Assembly (NCBI RefSeq): GCF_014212135.1
Contig: NZ_JACJVQ010000004.1
Location: forward strand, 62,001 to 126,000
Source: Cohnella thailandensis
GTDB taxonomy: Bacteria; Bacillota; Bacilli; Paenibacillales; Paenibacillaceae
Length of the DNA: 64,000 nt
Direction: 5' to 3'
This document shows, one piece after another, positions 34,117-43,325 of this stretch. A program made the translations under genes and the position numbers. The first letter of the stretch is position 1, and every line of letters begins with the position of its first letter. Under the pieces are notes generated by a model. The model saw only the letters and a list, made by a program, of their open reading frames with translations. It made no database searches and was not told the origin of the DNA.

Positions 34117-34244
34117 TTTTTTAGCTTATCGACGGAGGAAACGGATGGAAATGAAAGAATTTTACAACCTGCGTTTCTTTTTTTACCCATTCGGTTCCTC
34201 GGGTAGCCAAGCTTAAACGATAGGGACTATCATAGAGACGAAGG

Positions 34245-36077
34245 ATGACAGAGGCCATGGAGGTTCTTCGCTTGTACCGTAAATTCAAATTCGTAAGCAT
34301 TAAGAACAAGATGGCGGTACTCTTCATCATTTCGATCTTGATCCCTATCCTTATCCTGTTCATCAATTCTTATCTATCCTCGCAGCAAATGCTTGAGAGC
34401 AAATATACCGATCTATTGGAAGATATCACAAGGCAATCGAATATCCGCATCGAGGAATTCCTGGACGATACCGAACAAATCTCCCTTATCTCCAGCTATG
34501 GAATCAACAGCTATGTGTCCGCCGTCTCCCAGGAGAATTATCCGGTGCAAAATTATTTAAGGAATGCTTCGCAAAGCAACGAGAATCAGGCAACGCAGCT
34601 GCTGATGAACTACATCACGATGAAGGAGCGGGCATTCTCGGTTTATATCTATAATCTGAACGGCGGCCAGGATCTGCTCGTCAGCACGAACAAGCCGGTG
34701 GATTACACGTATCACCCTCGCAACGAGAGCTGGTTCCGAGATTTTCTGGCTTCCGAAGACATTACTAGGGATCTGCCTACCCGGATCGATCTGCAGACGA
34801 AGCAAGAGAACAATTGGGCGATTTATCACTTGCGGAAAATATTCGATCTCGAGAACGGCAAGCTGCTCGGACTCATGGTGATCAGCATCGATATCGACTT
34901 CATCAACAAGGTGAACAAACGCCTGCAGGAGAGCAGCCGTTCCGCCTTCACGATCGTCGACGAGAACGAAAGAGTCATCTTCAACAGCGATTATTCTCGA
35001 ATCAATCGCCCCTTCAGCGAATTGTTCCCCCTGAAGGCGAAGATCGATAAAGACACGGCCAGAGAGGTCGTGAAGTCCGGAGGCAAGAGCTATATTCTTA
35101 TTCATTCGGCGTTCGAAGCCCATAACTGGACGACGTATATTTACATGCCCGTGGAAGAGCTCGCCGTCGAGGGCAACATCCTTATGCGTAATCTATGGAT
35201 GATAGTCATGGCGCTTGTGCTGTTCGCCATTATCAGCTCGTTCTACTTATCCAATCTGATCACAAGGCCGATCAAACGGCTGATGAAGAATATGACGCTC
35301 GTCGAGCAAGGGAGATTCGACAATCTGCCCGCCGTCAAGTCCAACGACGAGATCGGACTTCTGGCGAAGCGGTTCGAACAGATGTCGTCCGAGCTGAAGC
35401 AGCTTGTCGAACGGATCTATCACGAGCAGGAGGAGAAGGCGGAGGCGGAGATCCGGGCGCTTCAAGCGCAGATCAATCCTCATTTTCTATACAACACGTT
35501 GAATTCGGTGAAGTGGATCGCGTCCATGCAGAGAGCGGACAAGATCGTCGAGATGACGGAGGCGCTTATCTCCATCCTGCGTTATTCCTCGAAGGTCGAG
35601 AACCGGATGGTGCCGATTCGCGAAGAGTTCGACAACATCGCTCACTATCTCACGATTCAGAAGGTACGATACTTCAATCGAATAGCGGTAAGTTATCGGC
35701 TGGATGAACGGTTGCTCGATTACGAAATTCTTAAGCTAAGTATCCAACCGCTTGTGGAAAATGCGATTTTCCACGGGATTGCGGACCAGGAGGACGGCAC
35801 TTTAACGATAGAGGTGACCGCTTGCGGGGAGAATGACATCGCGATCCGGGTAGGGGACAACGGAGCGGGGATGGAAGAAGAAGCTTCCGCTGCTTTAAGG
35901 CAAAGACTGAAGGAAACGGACGGTCACTCCGGCAGCATCGGCGTCTTCAACGTGCACAACCGTATACGAAGAGTGTTCGGCGAGAGATACGGGATTGATT
36001 TCGCCAGCAAGAAGGGGAAGGGAACGACGTTCACGATAACGATTCCCAGAACCAAGAAAGGGGAGATCGAGCAATGA
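34245..36077 (+). CDS. YesM-type sensor histidine kinase
   Basis: A 610-residue membrane kinase: TM1 near residue 25-45, a large extracellular sensor (Cache-like) to about 300, TM2 near 310-330, a HAMP linker, then a HisKA_7TM/His_kinase domain with the phospho-acceptor in INPHFLYNTLNSVKW (about residue 411), the N box QPLVENAIFHG and G boxes GDNGAGM and GSIGVFNVHNR. It phosphorylates the AraC-type regulator encoded next, with which it overlaps by 4 bp. The genomic context implies sensing of an extracellular oligosaccharide. The start is uncertain; ATGs at 34245 and 34257 both lack ideal spacing. Confidence 0.87.
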   Translation: MTEAMEVLRLYRKFKFVSIKNKMAVLFIISILIPILILFINSYLSSQQMLESKYTDLLEDITRQSNIRIEEFLDDTEQISLISSYGINSYVSAVSQENYPVQNYLRNASQSNENQATQLLMNYITMKERAFSVYIYNLNGGQDLLVSTNKPVDYTYHPRNESWFRDFLASEDITRDLPTRIDLQTKQENNWAIYHLRKIFDLENGKLLGLMVISIDIDFINKVNKRLQESSRSAFTIVDENERVIFNSDYSRINRPFSELFPLKAKIDKDTAREVVKSGGKSYILIHSAFEAHNWTTYIYMPVEELAVEGNILMRNLWMIVMALVLFAIISSFYLSNLITRPIKRLMKNMTLVEQGRFDNLPAVKSNDEIGLLAKRFEQMSSELKQLVERIYHEQEEKAEAEIRALQAQINPHFLYNTLNSVKWIASMQRADKIVEMTEALISILRYSSKVENRMVPIREEFDNIAHYLTIQKVRYFNRIAVSYRLDERLLDYEILKLSIQPLVENAIFHGIADQEDGTLTIEVTACGENDIAIRVGDNGAGMEEEASAALRQRLKETDGHSGSIGVFNVHNRIRRVFGERYGIDFASKKGKGTTFTITIPRTKKGEIEQ

Positions 36078-37669
36078 ATAAGGTGCTCATCGTCGATGAC
36101 GAGCTGCTTATGCGAATCGGATTGAAATCGATGATCGATTGGGAGGAGCAGGGCTTCCGGATTGTCGGGGAAGCGGCGAACGGCAAGGAAGCGCTGGAGC
36201 TTGCGGAAATTCATAAGCCGGATCTCATCATAACGGATATCAAGATGCCCGTCATGGACGGGCTCGACCTTATTAGGTCGAATTCTCGCAAGCACGAGGG
36301 CTGCCAATACGTCATTCTCAGCTGTCTGGATGAATTTCAATATGCGCAAGAAGCGGTTAGACTCGGAGCCGCGGATTATTTGATCAAGAGCGACATCAGG
36401 CCGCAGCAGCTCAAAGACGCGCTCGGCAACATCCGGAGGCGCATTGCCAAGGATTCCGCGCATGAAGAAGCCGCGGTCCTTAAAGAGCAGGTGAGGGAGG
36501 GCATCGGCTATCTGAAGGAGACCCTGTTCAAGGAACTGATCAGCGGCTTCCGCGAAGAAGAGGAGATCTTGGAGAGAATCGAGGCTTTGAAGATTGCTCT
36601 TGTCCAAGGGCCGATGATTCTGGCGAAGCTGAGGGTGGACCGTTTCGAACAGATCCGCAGGAAGTATATAGAGCAAGACGAGAAGCTGCTGAGGTACTCC
36701 GTCGTCAACATCATGGAGGAGATCGTTTCCCGGCGAAGAGGCCGCGAGATTATCGTGGAGAATTCCGCCGAATATTTGCTCGTCCTGAATGCGGATGGAG
36801 AAGTCATGCATGAAGAGGAGGTCGATTCGTACAATCGATTGTTCGCCAAGATTCAGGCTTCTTTCAAGGATTTTCTCAACATTACAGTCGCGATTGGAGT
36901 AAGCAGGGTCTCCCCCGGCTTCGGGGGCCTTAAGAAGGCGTATCGGGAAGCCGATGCGGCGGTGAAGAGCTTGTACTTCGAGGGACGAAGCCGAATTGCG
37001 TACTACGATAGAATCCCGAAGAAGATCCGGGAGTCGGAAGTCTATCCGATCTCTCAAGAGGACGAGAAGAAGTTCCGTCTGGAAGTGGAATGTTCCGGAG
37101 ACGGGGCGGTCCCGTTCATCGATTCCGTAAGACAAGGGCTGCGGCAGGGAGACTATTCGGAGCAAGCGGCTCGCAAAGCTTATATCTCCATCTTGTCGTT
37201 GATCTCCTCCTGTTATCCCAGTCTGCCGGTCATGGAAGGAGAAGGGCGCACCGTTTATGAGCAGCTTCTTCAAGAGGAGACGTTGGACGAAATGCACGAG
37301 CTTGTCCTTCGTTTCTTGGAAGCATGCGCAAGACATAACCAGAGCCGATCCGAGCGTCCTCAGAGTTATGCGGAACAAGCGAGATCCATCATGCTGTCGC
37401 AGTACGCGGAGGATATCTCGCTGCAATCCGTTGCGGACCAGATCAACGTGAATTCCTCGTATCTAAGCCGGATATTCAAGCAAGAGACGGGCGAGAATTT
37501 CGTTAATTTTCTTACCCGGATTAGAATGGAGAGGGCTCAGTCGCTTCTGAAGGACAAGAACATTAGAATCTACGAAGTAGCGAATCGGGTGGGCTATCCG
37601 AACACGACTTATTTCAGCAAGTTATTCAAGAAAACGACAGGGCAAAGTCCGGAAGAGTATCGAGGATGA
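36074..37669 (+). CDS. YesN-type AraC response regulator
   Basis: A 531-residue regulator. The N-terminal receiver domain has phospho-acceptor Asp55 in LIITDIKMPVMDG and a Lys in DYLIKSD. A long linker follows, and two AraC HTH motifs end the protein (SLQSVADQINVNSSYLSRIFKQ and RIYEVANRVGYPNTTYFSKLFKK). It is activated by the overlapping YesM kinase and probably switches on the downstream sugar transporter and GH36 gene, and perhaps the divergent glycosidase. A terminator follows 50 bp later, so the transporter genes form a separate transcript. Confidence 0.88.
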   Translation: MNKVLIVDDELLMRIGLKSMIDWEEQGFRIVGEAANGKEALELAEIHKPDLIITDIKMPVMDGLDLIRSNSRKHEGCQYVILSCLDEFQYAQEAVRLGAADYLIKSDIRPQQLKDALGNIRRRIAKDSAHEEAAVLKEQVREGIGYLKETLFKELISGFREEEEILERIEALKIALVQGPMILAKLRVDRFEQIRRKYIEQDEKLLRYSVVNIMEEIVSRRRGREIIVENSAEYLLVLNADGEVMHEEEVDSYNRLFAKIQASFKDFLNITVAIGVSRVSPGFGGLKKAYREADAAVKSLYFEGRSRIAYYDRIPKKIRESEVYPISQEDEKKFRLEVECSGDGAVPFIDSVRQGLRQGDYSEQAARKAYISILSLISSCYPSLPVMEGEGRTVYEQLLQEETLDEMHELVLRFLEACARHNQSRSERPQSYAEQARSIMLSQYAEDISLQSVADQINVNSSYLSRIFKQETGENFVNFLTRIRMERAQSLLKDKNIRIYEVANRVGYPNTTYFSKLFKKTTGQSPEEYRG

Positions 37670-37717
37670 GACTGGAAGAATCGGCATGGTAAAAAAATGA
37701 ACGGCAAAAGTCAAAGA

Positions 37718-37745
37718 AGTGCATAGGGAGCTATGCGCTTTTTTT
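37718..37745 (+). terminator. Rho-independent terminator after the YesM/YesN pair
   Basis: AGTGCATAG, loop GGAG, CTATGCGCT, then a run of seven Ts. It separates the regulators from the transporter operon. Confidence 0.85.
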
Positions 37746-37876
37746 GTTTCGGAGCGAAGCAGTAAAGAAAGGAAATACGACGGTAAAGAAGCTTGATTTA
37801 GCTCCCGCGGGGGATCGGCTAACATGAATCGTGTACCAAGGTTGTTAATCAACTATCGATTTAGGGGGTTCTCTCG

Positions 37877-39202
37877 GTGAAAAAAAGTTTATCCGTAGCA
37901 CTAACTCTTGGACTAGCGGCGTCCGCTCTTGCGGCATGCGGCAGCAACAACAATAATTCCGGCTCTTCCGCCAGTCCGTCGGCTACGCCGTCCGCATCGC
38001 CATCCGCGTCGTCGTCCGCTCCCGCAAGCCAAGCGGCAAGCGGAGAGAAGGTTACGCTGACCTACGCAATCTGGGATTCCAACCAGGAGAAAGGGCTGCG
38101 CACGATCGCGGACGAGTTCGAAGCCGCAAATCCGAACATCAAGATCAACATCGAGGTAACGGGCTGGGCCGATTACTGGACGATGCTTGAAGCGGGAGCG
38201 ACCGGAGGCTCGCTGCCGGATGTCTTCTGGATGCACTCCAACGAGATTTATCGTTACGCGTCTAACGGAATGCTGCTCGACTTGAATGACCGAATCGCGA
38301 GCAGCCAAGCGGTCAAGCTGGAGAACTTCCCGGAAGGCTTGAATCAAATCTACAACTTCCAAGGCAAGCAATACGCGGTTCCGAAAGACTTCGACACGAT
38401 CGGCTTATGGTACAACAAGACGATGTTCGACGCGGCAGGCTTGAAGCATCCGGACGAATCCTGGACGTGGGACGATCTGTACAGCGCGGCGAAGGCGCTG
38501 ACGAAGGACGGCGTCTACGGCTTCCTCGCTCCGCTGCACAATCAAGAAGGCTATTATAACTTCGTCTATCAGAACGGCGGCACGATCATCACGGACGACA
38601 AGAAGTCGGGCTATGACGATCCGAAGACGATCGAAGCGCTTGAATTCTATGTCAACTTCGTCATAGAAGGCCTCTCTCCCGCCGTATTCGACGACGCCGA
38701 ACGCGCCGAGCTGATCCAGAACGGCAAGGTGGCAATGGGTTACTTCGGTTCATGGAACCTGTCCGGCTTCACCGCGAACGAATTCATGGCGAAGAACTTC
38801 GACGTCGCCGTTCTGCCTAAGAAGGAGAAGCAGGCTTCGATCTATAACGGATTGGGCAACGCAATCGCATTCAATACCAAGCACCCGGACGAAGCTTGGA
38901 AGTTCGTCGAGTACCTAAGCTCCAAGGAGGGACAAGATCGTCAAGCCGAGCTTGGCGTCGCCATCTCGGCCTACAATGGCGCGGCGGATCTATGGGTATC
39001 CTCGAATAAGACGTTCAATATCAAAGCGTTCGTCGATATGGTCGACTACGGCGTTATCCGTCCTTACTCGAACACGACGGCCGTATGGGAAGACAAGGCC
39101 TATGAAGCACTTGGACCGGCGTTCACGGGCAAAGCTACAGTTGAAGAAGCGGCCAAGAACGCGGCTAAGATCATGAACGAAAGCCTGGCTCAAGAGAAGT
39201 AA
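37877..39202 (+). CDS. Sugar ABC transporter binding lipoprotein
   Basis: A 441-residue family-1 solute-binding protein. A lipoprotein signal (lipobox LAAC near residue 20) is followed by an Asn/Ser/Pro/Ala linker, then VTLTYAIWDSNQEKGLRTIADEFEAANPNIKI and a NKTMFDAAGLKHPDESWTWDD region typical of MalE/MsmE-like proteins. It captures oligosaccharide outside the membrane. A GTG start has TAGGGGG 7-8 bp upstream. It is the first gene of an operon with two permeases and a GH36 enzyme, pointing to raffinose-family or other alpha-galactosides (inference). Confidence 0.87.
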   Translation: MKKSLSVALTLGLAASALAACGSNNNNSGSSASPSATPSASPSASSSAPASQAASGEKVTLTYAIWDSNQEKGLRTIADEFEAANPNIKINIEVTGWADYWTMLEAGATGGSLPDVFWMHSNEIYRYASNGMLLDLNDRIASSQAVKLENFPEGLNQIYNFQGKQYAVPKDFDTIGLWYNKTMFDAAGLKHPDESWTWDDLYSAAKALTKDGVYGFLAPLHNQEGYYNFVYQNGGTIITDDKKSGYDDPKTIEALEFYVNFVIEGLSPAVFDDAERAELIQNGKVAMGYFGSWNLSGFTANEFMAKNFDVAVLPKKEKQASIYNGLGNAIAFNTKHPDEAWKFVEYLSSKEGQDRQAELGVAISAYNGAADLWVSSNKTFNIKAFVDMVDYGVIRPYSNTTAVWEDKAYEALGPAFTGKATVEEAAKNAAKIMNESLAQEK

Positions 39203-39236
39203 TACGAATGGGCGGGAAATAAGAAGCCACACCTCA

Positions 39237-39262
39237 TTGCGGCAGCCTTCCGGTTGCCGCAA
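39237..39262 (+). terminator. Intra-operon hairpin after the binding-protein gene
   Basis: Arms TTGCGGCAGCC and GGTTGCCGCAA (one wobble pair) around TTCC, followed only by TTTG. With no long T run it is more likely an mRNA-stabilising or attenuating hairpin that raises binding-protein output. Confidence 0.65.
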
Positions 39263-39282
39263 TTTGATAGGAGAGGGAACCA

Positions 39283-40194
39283 ATGAACAAACAGATAGCC
39301 AGAAGAATCTCCAAGCAAACATGGGGTGAATGGTCCTGGGGCTGGTTCTTGATCGCGCCGACGATCATCGGACTTATCGTGTTGAACATCATCCCTATCA
39401 TTCAGACTGCTTATTTAAGTCTCTTCAAGAGCGGGGATTTCGGCCGCGGCAATATCTATGTCGGCCTAGACAACTACCGCAAGATGTTCTCCGACGTTCA
39501 GGTCTGGCATTCGGTCGGCAACACGCTGCTTTATGCCCTGCTTGTCGTTCCGACCAGCATCGCTATCTCCCTGATTGTAGCTGTCTTCCTCAACGGGAAA
39601 ATCTGCGGGAAGTCGATTTATCGTACGATCTACTTCATCCCGATGGTTGCCGCGCCGGCTGCGGTGACGATGGTGTGGAGATGGTTGTACAACGAGCATT
39701 TCGGGTTGATCAATTACCTTCTATCCCGAATCGGCGCGGACGCCGTCGATTGGGTAGGTAGTCCGAAGCTTTCCTTGATCTCGATCGCGATCATCGGAAT
39801 CTGGAGCGTCATCGGCTACAACATGGTTCTGCTTCTGGCGGGGCTGCAGGAGATTCCCAAAGACTTCTATGAAGCCTCCGACATCGACGGAGCCAGCCGG
39901 TTCCGGCAGTTCTTTGTCATTACGCTTCCGCTGTTGTCGCCGACGCTGTTCTTCGTTGTCGTAACTTCGATCATTCAGGCCATGCAAGTGTTCGACGTGA
40001 TCTACATGATGATCGACGTGACGAGCCCGGCCTATGAACATACCGTTTCTCTCGTGTATCTCTTCTATAACAATTCCTTCAAGTATTCGAACAAAGGATA
40101 CGGATCCGCGATCGTCATTCTGCTGCTCGCCATCATCCTGATCATTACCTTCATCCAGATGAGGGCGCAGAAGAAATGGGTCAACTACATGTAA
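39283..40194 (+). CDS. Sugar ABC permease (MsmF/UgpA type)
   Basis: A 303-residue, six-helix permease. The EAA loop is EASDIDGASRFRQFFVITLPLLSP, the canonical contact with an MsmK-like ATPase. The first TM is preceded by a short basic N-terminus. No ATPase gene is present in the operon, normal for this class, which shares a housekeeping MsmX/UgpC ATPase encoded elsewhere. GGAGAGGG precedes the ATG. It pairs with the next gene to form the channel. Confidence 0.87.
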   Translation: MNKQIARRISKQTWGEWSWGWFLIAPTIIGLIVLNIIPIIQTAYLSLFKSGDFGRGNIYVGLDNYRKMFSDVQVWHSVGNTLLYALLVVPTSIAISLIVAVFLNGKICGKSIYRTIYFIPMVAAPAAVTMVWRWLYNEHFGLINYLLSRIGADAVDWVGSPKLSLISIAIIGIWSVIGYNMVLLLAGLQEIPKDFYEASDIDGASRFRQFFVITLPLLSPTLFFVVVTSIIQAMQVFDVIYMMIDVTSPAYEHTVSLVYLFYNNSFKYSNKGYGSAIVILLLAIILIITFIQMRAQKKWVNYM

Positions 40195-40208
40195 GGAGGT
40201 CGAATCCT

Positions 40209-41039
40209 ATGGTCAGGACGAATCGAATGCCCCGATACTTTGTTCATCTTCTGCTCGTTGTCGGCGCTATTCTCATGATAATGCCTTTTGTCTGGATGCT
40301 GCTCACTTCGTTCAAGTCCGTCACGGAATCTACTTCCATGAATCCGTTCGTCTTCTTCCCATCGGCGTGGAAGTGGGAGAACTATTCGGAGGTGCTGCGG
40401 CAGAACAACTTCCCACGGCTTTATTGGAACACGTTCGCCATGGTCGCGCTGCGAGTCGTCTGCTCCATCGTGTTTAGCGCGATGGCCGCTTATGCGTTCG
40501 CCCGCCTGAAGTTCCCCGGCCGCAACTTCTTCTTCGGGCTCGTCCTCTTCCAGATGATGGTCCCTACCCAGATCTTCATCATCCCGCAATACCTGATGGT
40601 CGACTCGCTCGGCATGCGCAATACGATCTTCGCGCTGCTGTTCCCGGGACTCGTGAGCGCGTTCGGCACCTTCCTGCTTCGCCAGTTCTTCATGGGATTG
40701 CCGAAGGAGCTGGAGGAGGCGGCTAAACTGGACGGCTGCAACATCGGGCAGACGTTCGTCCGAATCATGCTTCCTCTCGTACGTTCGGGGATGGTCGCGC
40801 TCGGGATTTTTACCGCGTTGTTCGCCTTTAAGGACCTGATGTGGCCGATGATCGTCAACACGAATTCGAACGCGGCGACCTTGTCTTCCGCGCTTGCGAA
40901 GATTCAGGGAGCCTATTCGGTCGATTATCCGGAACTGATGGCGGCCTCCGTGCTCGCGATCGTTCCTATGCTGATCCTGTATGTGATCTTCCAGAAGCAA
41001 TTTATCGAAGGGGTCGCGACTTCCGGCGGCAAGCTGTAG
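40209..41039 (+). CDS. Sugar ABC permease (MsmG/UgpE type)
   Basis: A 276-residue, six-helix permease with EAA loop EEAAKLDGCNIGQTFVRIMLPLVRSG. The ATG at 40209 is chosen because AAGGAGGT at 40193-40200 is well spaced. A longer frame begins inside the previous gene. It partners the preceding permease in importing the oligosaccharide. The conserved C-terminal QKQFIEGVATSGGKL is typical of the family. Confidence 0.87.
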   Translation: MVRTNRMPRYFVHLLLVVGAILMIMPFVWMLLTSFKSVTESTSMNPFVFFPSAWKWENYSEVLRQNNFPRLYWNTFAMVALRVVCSIVFSAMAAYAFARLKFPGRNFFFGLVLFQMMVPTQIFIIPQYLMVDSLGMRNTIFALLFPGLVSAFGTFLLRQFFMGLPKELEEAAKLDGCNIGQTFVRIMLPLVRSGMVALGIFTALFAFKDLMWPMIVNTNSNAATLSSALAKIQGAYSVDYPELMAASVLAIVPMLILYVIFQKQFIEGVATSGGKL

Positions 41040-41074
41040 GGAGTCGACGAATCCGTCTTAACAGGAGGAGAAAA

Positions 41075-43282
41075 ATGTCCATTCTCTATTGCGAGTCTTC
41101 CCGAGAGTTCCACTTATTCAACGACAGCATCAGTTACATCGTCAAGATTCTTCGCAACGGGCAGCTCGGCAATCTCTACTTCGGCAAGAAGCTGAAGCAC
41201 CGGGAATCGTTCGGCCATCTCCTTCAGGGAGAGCTTCGGTCGCTTGCCGCCTACGTGTTCGAGAACGATTACGAGCTGTCCCTTCAGCATACGAAGCAGG
41301 AATACCCTTCCTACGGGACGACGGACTTCCGGTATCCGGCATTCGAGATTAAACAGGAGAACGGAAGTCGGATTACCCAGTTCGAATATCGCTCCCATGC
41401 TATTTTCCAAGGGAAAAAGAAGCTGGCGGGTTTGCCGGCGACCTACGTGGAGGAACCTGAGGAAGCGGAAACGCTCGAGATCGCGCTCTATGATGCCTTG
41501 ATCGATGCGGAGCTTATTCTTAGCTATACGATCTTCAGGGATGGACCGATTCTCGCGCGGCATGCCCGATTCGTCAACCGAGGAAGCCGGCCGCTCGTGT
41601 TGACTCGCGCGCTTAGCCTCTGCGTCGATCTTCCGGACGACGACTACGAGATGGTGAACCTCGCCGGAGCCTGGAGCCGGGAACGGCATGTCGTCGCCGG
41701 CAAGCTGAAGCAAGGAGTGCAAGGGATCTATAGCCTTCGCGGGGCAAGCAGCGCGGAGCATAATCCTTTCCTTGCGCTGAAGCGTCCGAATACGGATGAG
41801 AATTCGGGAGAGGCCTTAGGCTTCAGCTTCGTTTACAGCGGCAACTTCCTAGCGCAGGCGGAAGTGGATACCCATCATTCGACGCGTCTGTTAATGGGGA
41901 TTCATCCCGACGGTTTCGAGTGGCCGCTCGCTCCGGGGATGAGTTTTCAAACTCCGGAAGCCGTCATGGTTTACTCGGACTCCGGCCTGAACGGAATGAG
42001 CCAAACTTTCCATCGCTTATACCGAACAAGATTAGCGCGAGGCCTCTGGAGGGATCGGGTACGGCCGATTCTTATCAATAATTGGGAAGCGACCTCATTC
42101 GATTTCGACGAAGCGAAGATTCTGGGCATTGCCCGTACGGCGAAGGAGCTTGGAATCGAGCTGTTCGTTCTCGATGACGGATGGTTCGGCGCTCGCGACA
42201 ACGATCGAGCGGGGCTCGGCGACTGGAGCGTGAATCGGAAGAAACTTCCGAACGGCATTCAAGGGCTCGCAAGCCAGATCGAAGCGATGGGAATGAAGTT
42301 CGGTCTTTGGTTCGAGCCGGAGATGGCGAATAAGGACAGCGACTTGTATAGGGCTCATCCGGATTGGATTATCCAAACGCCGGGCCGCGCGGCTTCGCCT
42401 TCCCGCAATCAGCATGTTCTGGATTTCTCCCGCCGGGAAGTCGTGGACGAGATTTATCGCCGGATGTCCGTGATTCTTAGGGAAGCGTCCATCAGCTACG
42501 TGAAATGGGACATGAACCGGTATATAACGGAGTGCTATTCGGCGACGGCCCCTTCTTCCGAGCAGGGGATGGTCTTCCATAAATACATCATCGGAGTGTA
42601 TGATTTATACGAACGCTTAACGACGGAATTCCCGCATATCTTATTCGAATCGTGCTCGAGCGGAGGTGCGCGCTTCGATCCCGGCATTCTTTATTACGCT
42701 CCCCAGACGTGGACCAGCGACGATACGGATGCCGTCGAACGCTTGAAGATTCAATACGGCACTTCCTTCGTCTATCCGCTGAGCAGCATGGGAGCCCATG
42801 TATCCGAGGTGCCTAATCAGCAGTTGGGTCGGATTACCCCTCTAGAGACCAGAGCGAATGTCGCTTATTTCGGCGCGTTCGGCTATGAGCTTGATTTGAA
42901 CCATCTCACCGGCGAGGAGAGGGAGGCCGTCCGCAAGCAGGTCGCTTTCGCCAAGCGGCATAGGGAGCTTATCCAGAAGGGGATCTTCTATCGATTGCTC
43001 AGTCCGTTTAAGGGCCAGTCGACCGGTTGGATCGTTGTCTCCGAGGACCGAACCGAGGCGCTCGTCGGTTATTATCAAGTTCTGAACGGCGTCAACGAAG
43101 GCTGGAAGCGTCTGAAGCTGGCCGGTCTCGCCGCAGAATTCGATTATCGTATCAACGACGATCCCGAACGGGTTCACTATGGCGATGAATTAATGAACGC
43201 GGGAATCGTCATTCGCAAGGGAGAACTGTGCGGCGGCGGGGGCGACTTTGCTTCTGGTCTCTATTATTTAAAGAAACAGTAA
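41075..43282 (+). CDS. Alpha-galactosidase, GH36
   Basis: A 735-residue cytoplasmic enzyme of the long bacterial GH36 type: an N-terminal beta-sandwich, a TIM barrel and a C-terminal sheet. The nucleophile is Asp479 in YVKWDMNR and the acid/base Asp549 in TWTSDDTD. Substrate-site motifs include LDDGWFG and EPEMANKDSDLY. It removes alpha-1,6-galactose from melibiose, raffinose or galactomannan fragments. There is no signal peptide, so it works on sugars imported by the upstream permeases. ACAGGAGGAG precedes the ATG at 41075. Confidence 0.9.
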   Translation: MSILYCESSREFHLFNDSISYIVKILRNGQLGNLYFGKKLKHRESFGHLLQGELRSLAAYVFENDYELSLQHTKQEYPSYGTTDFRYPAFEIKQENGSRITQFEYRSHAIFQGKKKLAGLPATYVEEPEEAETLEIALYDALIDAELILSYTIFRDGPILARHARFVNRGSRPLVLTRALSLCVDLPDDDYEMVNLAGAWSRERHVVAGKLKQGVQGIYSLRGASSAEHNPFLALKRPNTDENSGEALGFSFVYSGNFLAQAEVDTHHSTRLLMGIHPDGFEWPLAPGMSFQTPEAVMVYSDSGLNGMSQTFHRLYRTRLARGLWRDRVRPILINNWEATSFDFDEAKILGIARTAKELGIELFVLDDGWFGARDNDRAGLGDWSVNRKKLPNGIQGLASQIEAMGMKFGLWFEPEMANKDSDLYRAHPDWIIQTPGRAASPSRNQHVLDFSRREVVDEIYRRMSVILREASISYVKWDMNRYITECYSATAPSSEQGMVFHKYIIGVYDLYERLTTEFPHILFESCSSGGARFDPGILYYAPQTWTSDDTDAVERLKIQYGTSFVYPLSSMGAHVSEVPNQQLGRITPLETRANVAYFGAFGYELDLNHLTGEEREAVRKQVAFAKRHRELIQKGIFYRLLSPFKGQSTGWIVVSEDRTEALVGYYQVLNGVNEGWKRLKLAGLAAEFDYRINDDPERVHYGDELMNAGIVIRKGELCGGGGDFASGLYYLKKQ

Positions 43283-43325
43283 CGGGAATCGGGCAAAGAA
43301 GGATGGCCAAAGGAGTCTTCGCATC

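Noticed and set aside
35924..37426. A 500-codon minus-strand frame
   Set aside because: Antisense to the YesM/YesN genes, which carry full receiver and AraC motifs. It is a shadow caused by codon bias in GC-rich DNA.
37793..37825. Promoter TTGATT/TAACAT before the sugar-binding protein gene
   Set aside because: Spacing is 21 bp, too long for a SigA promoter, and no better pair was found. Activation by the YesN regulator may make a weak promoter sufficient.
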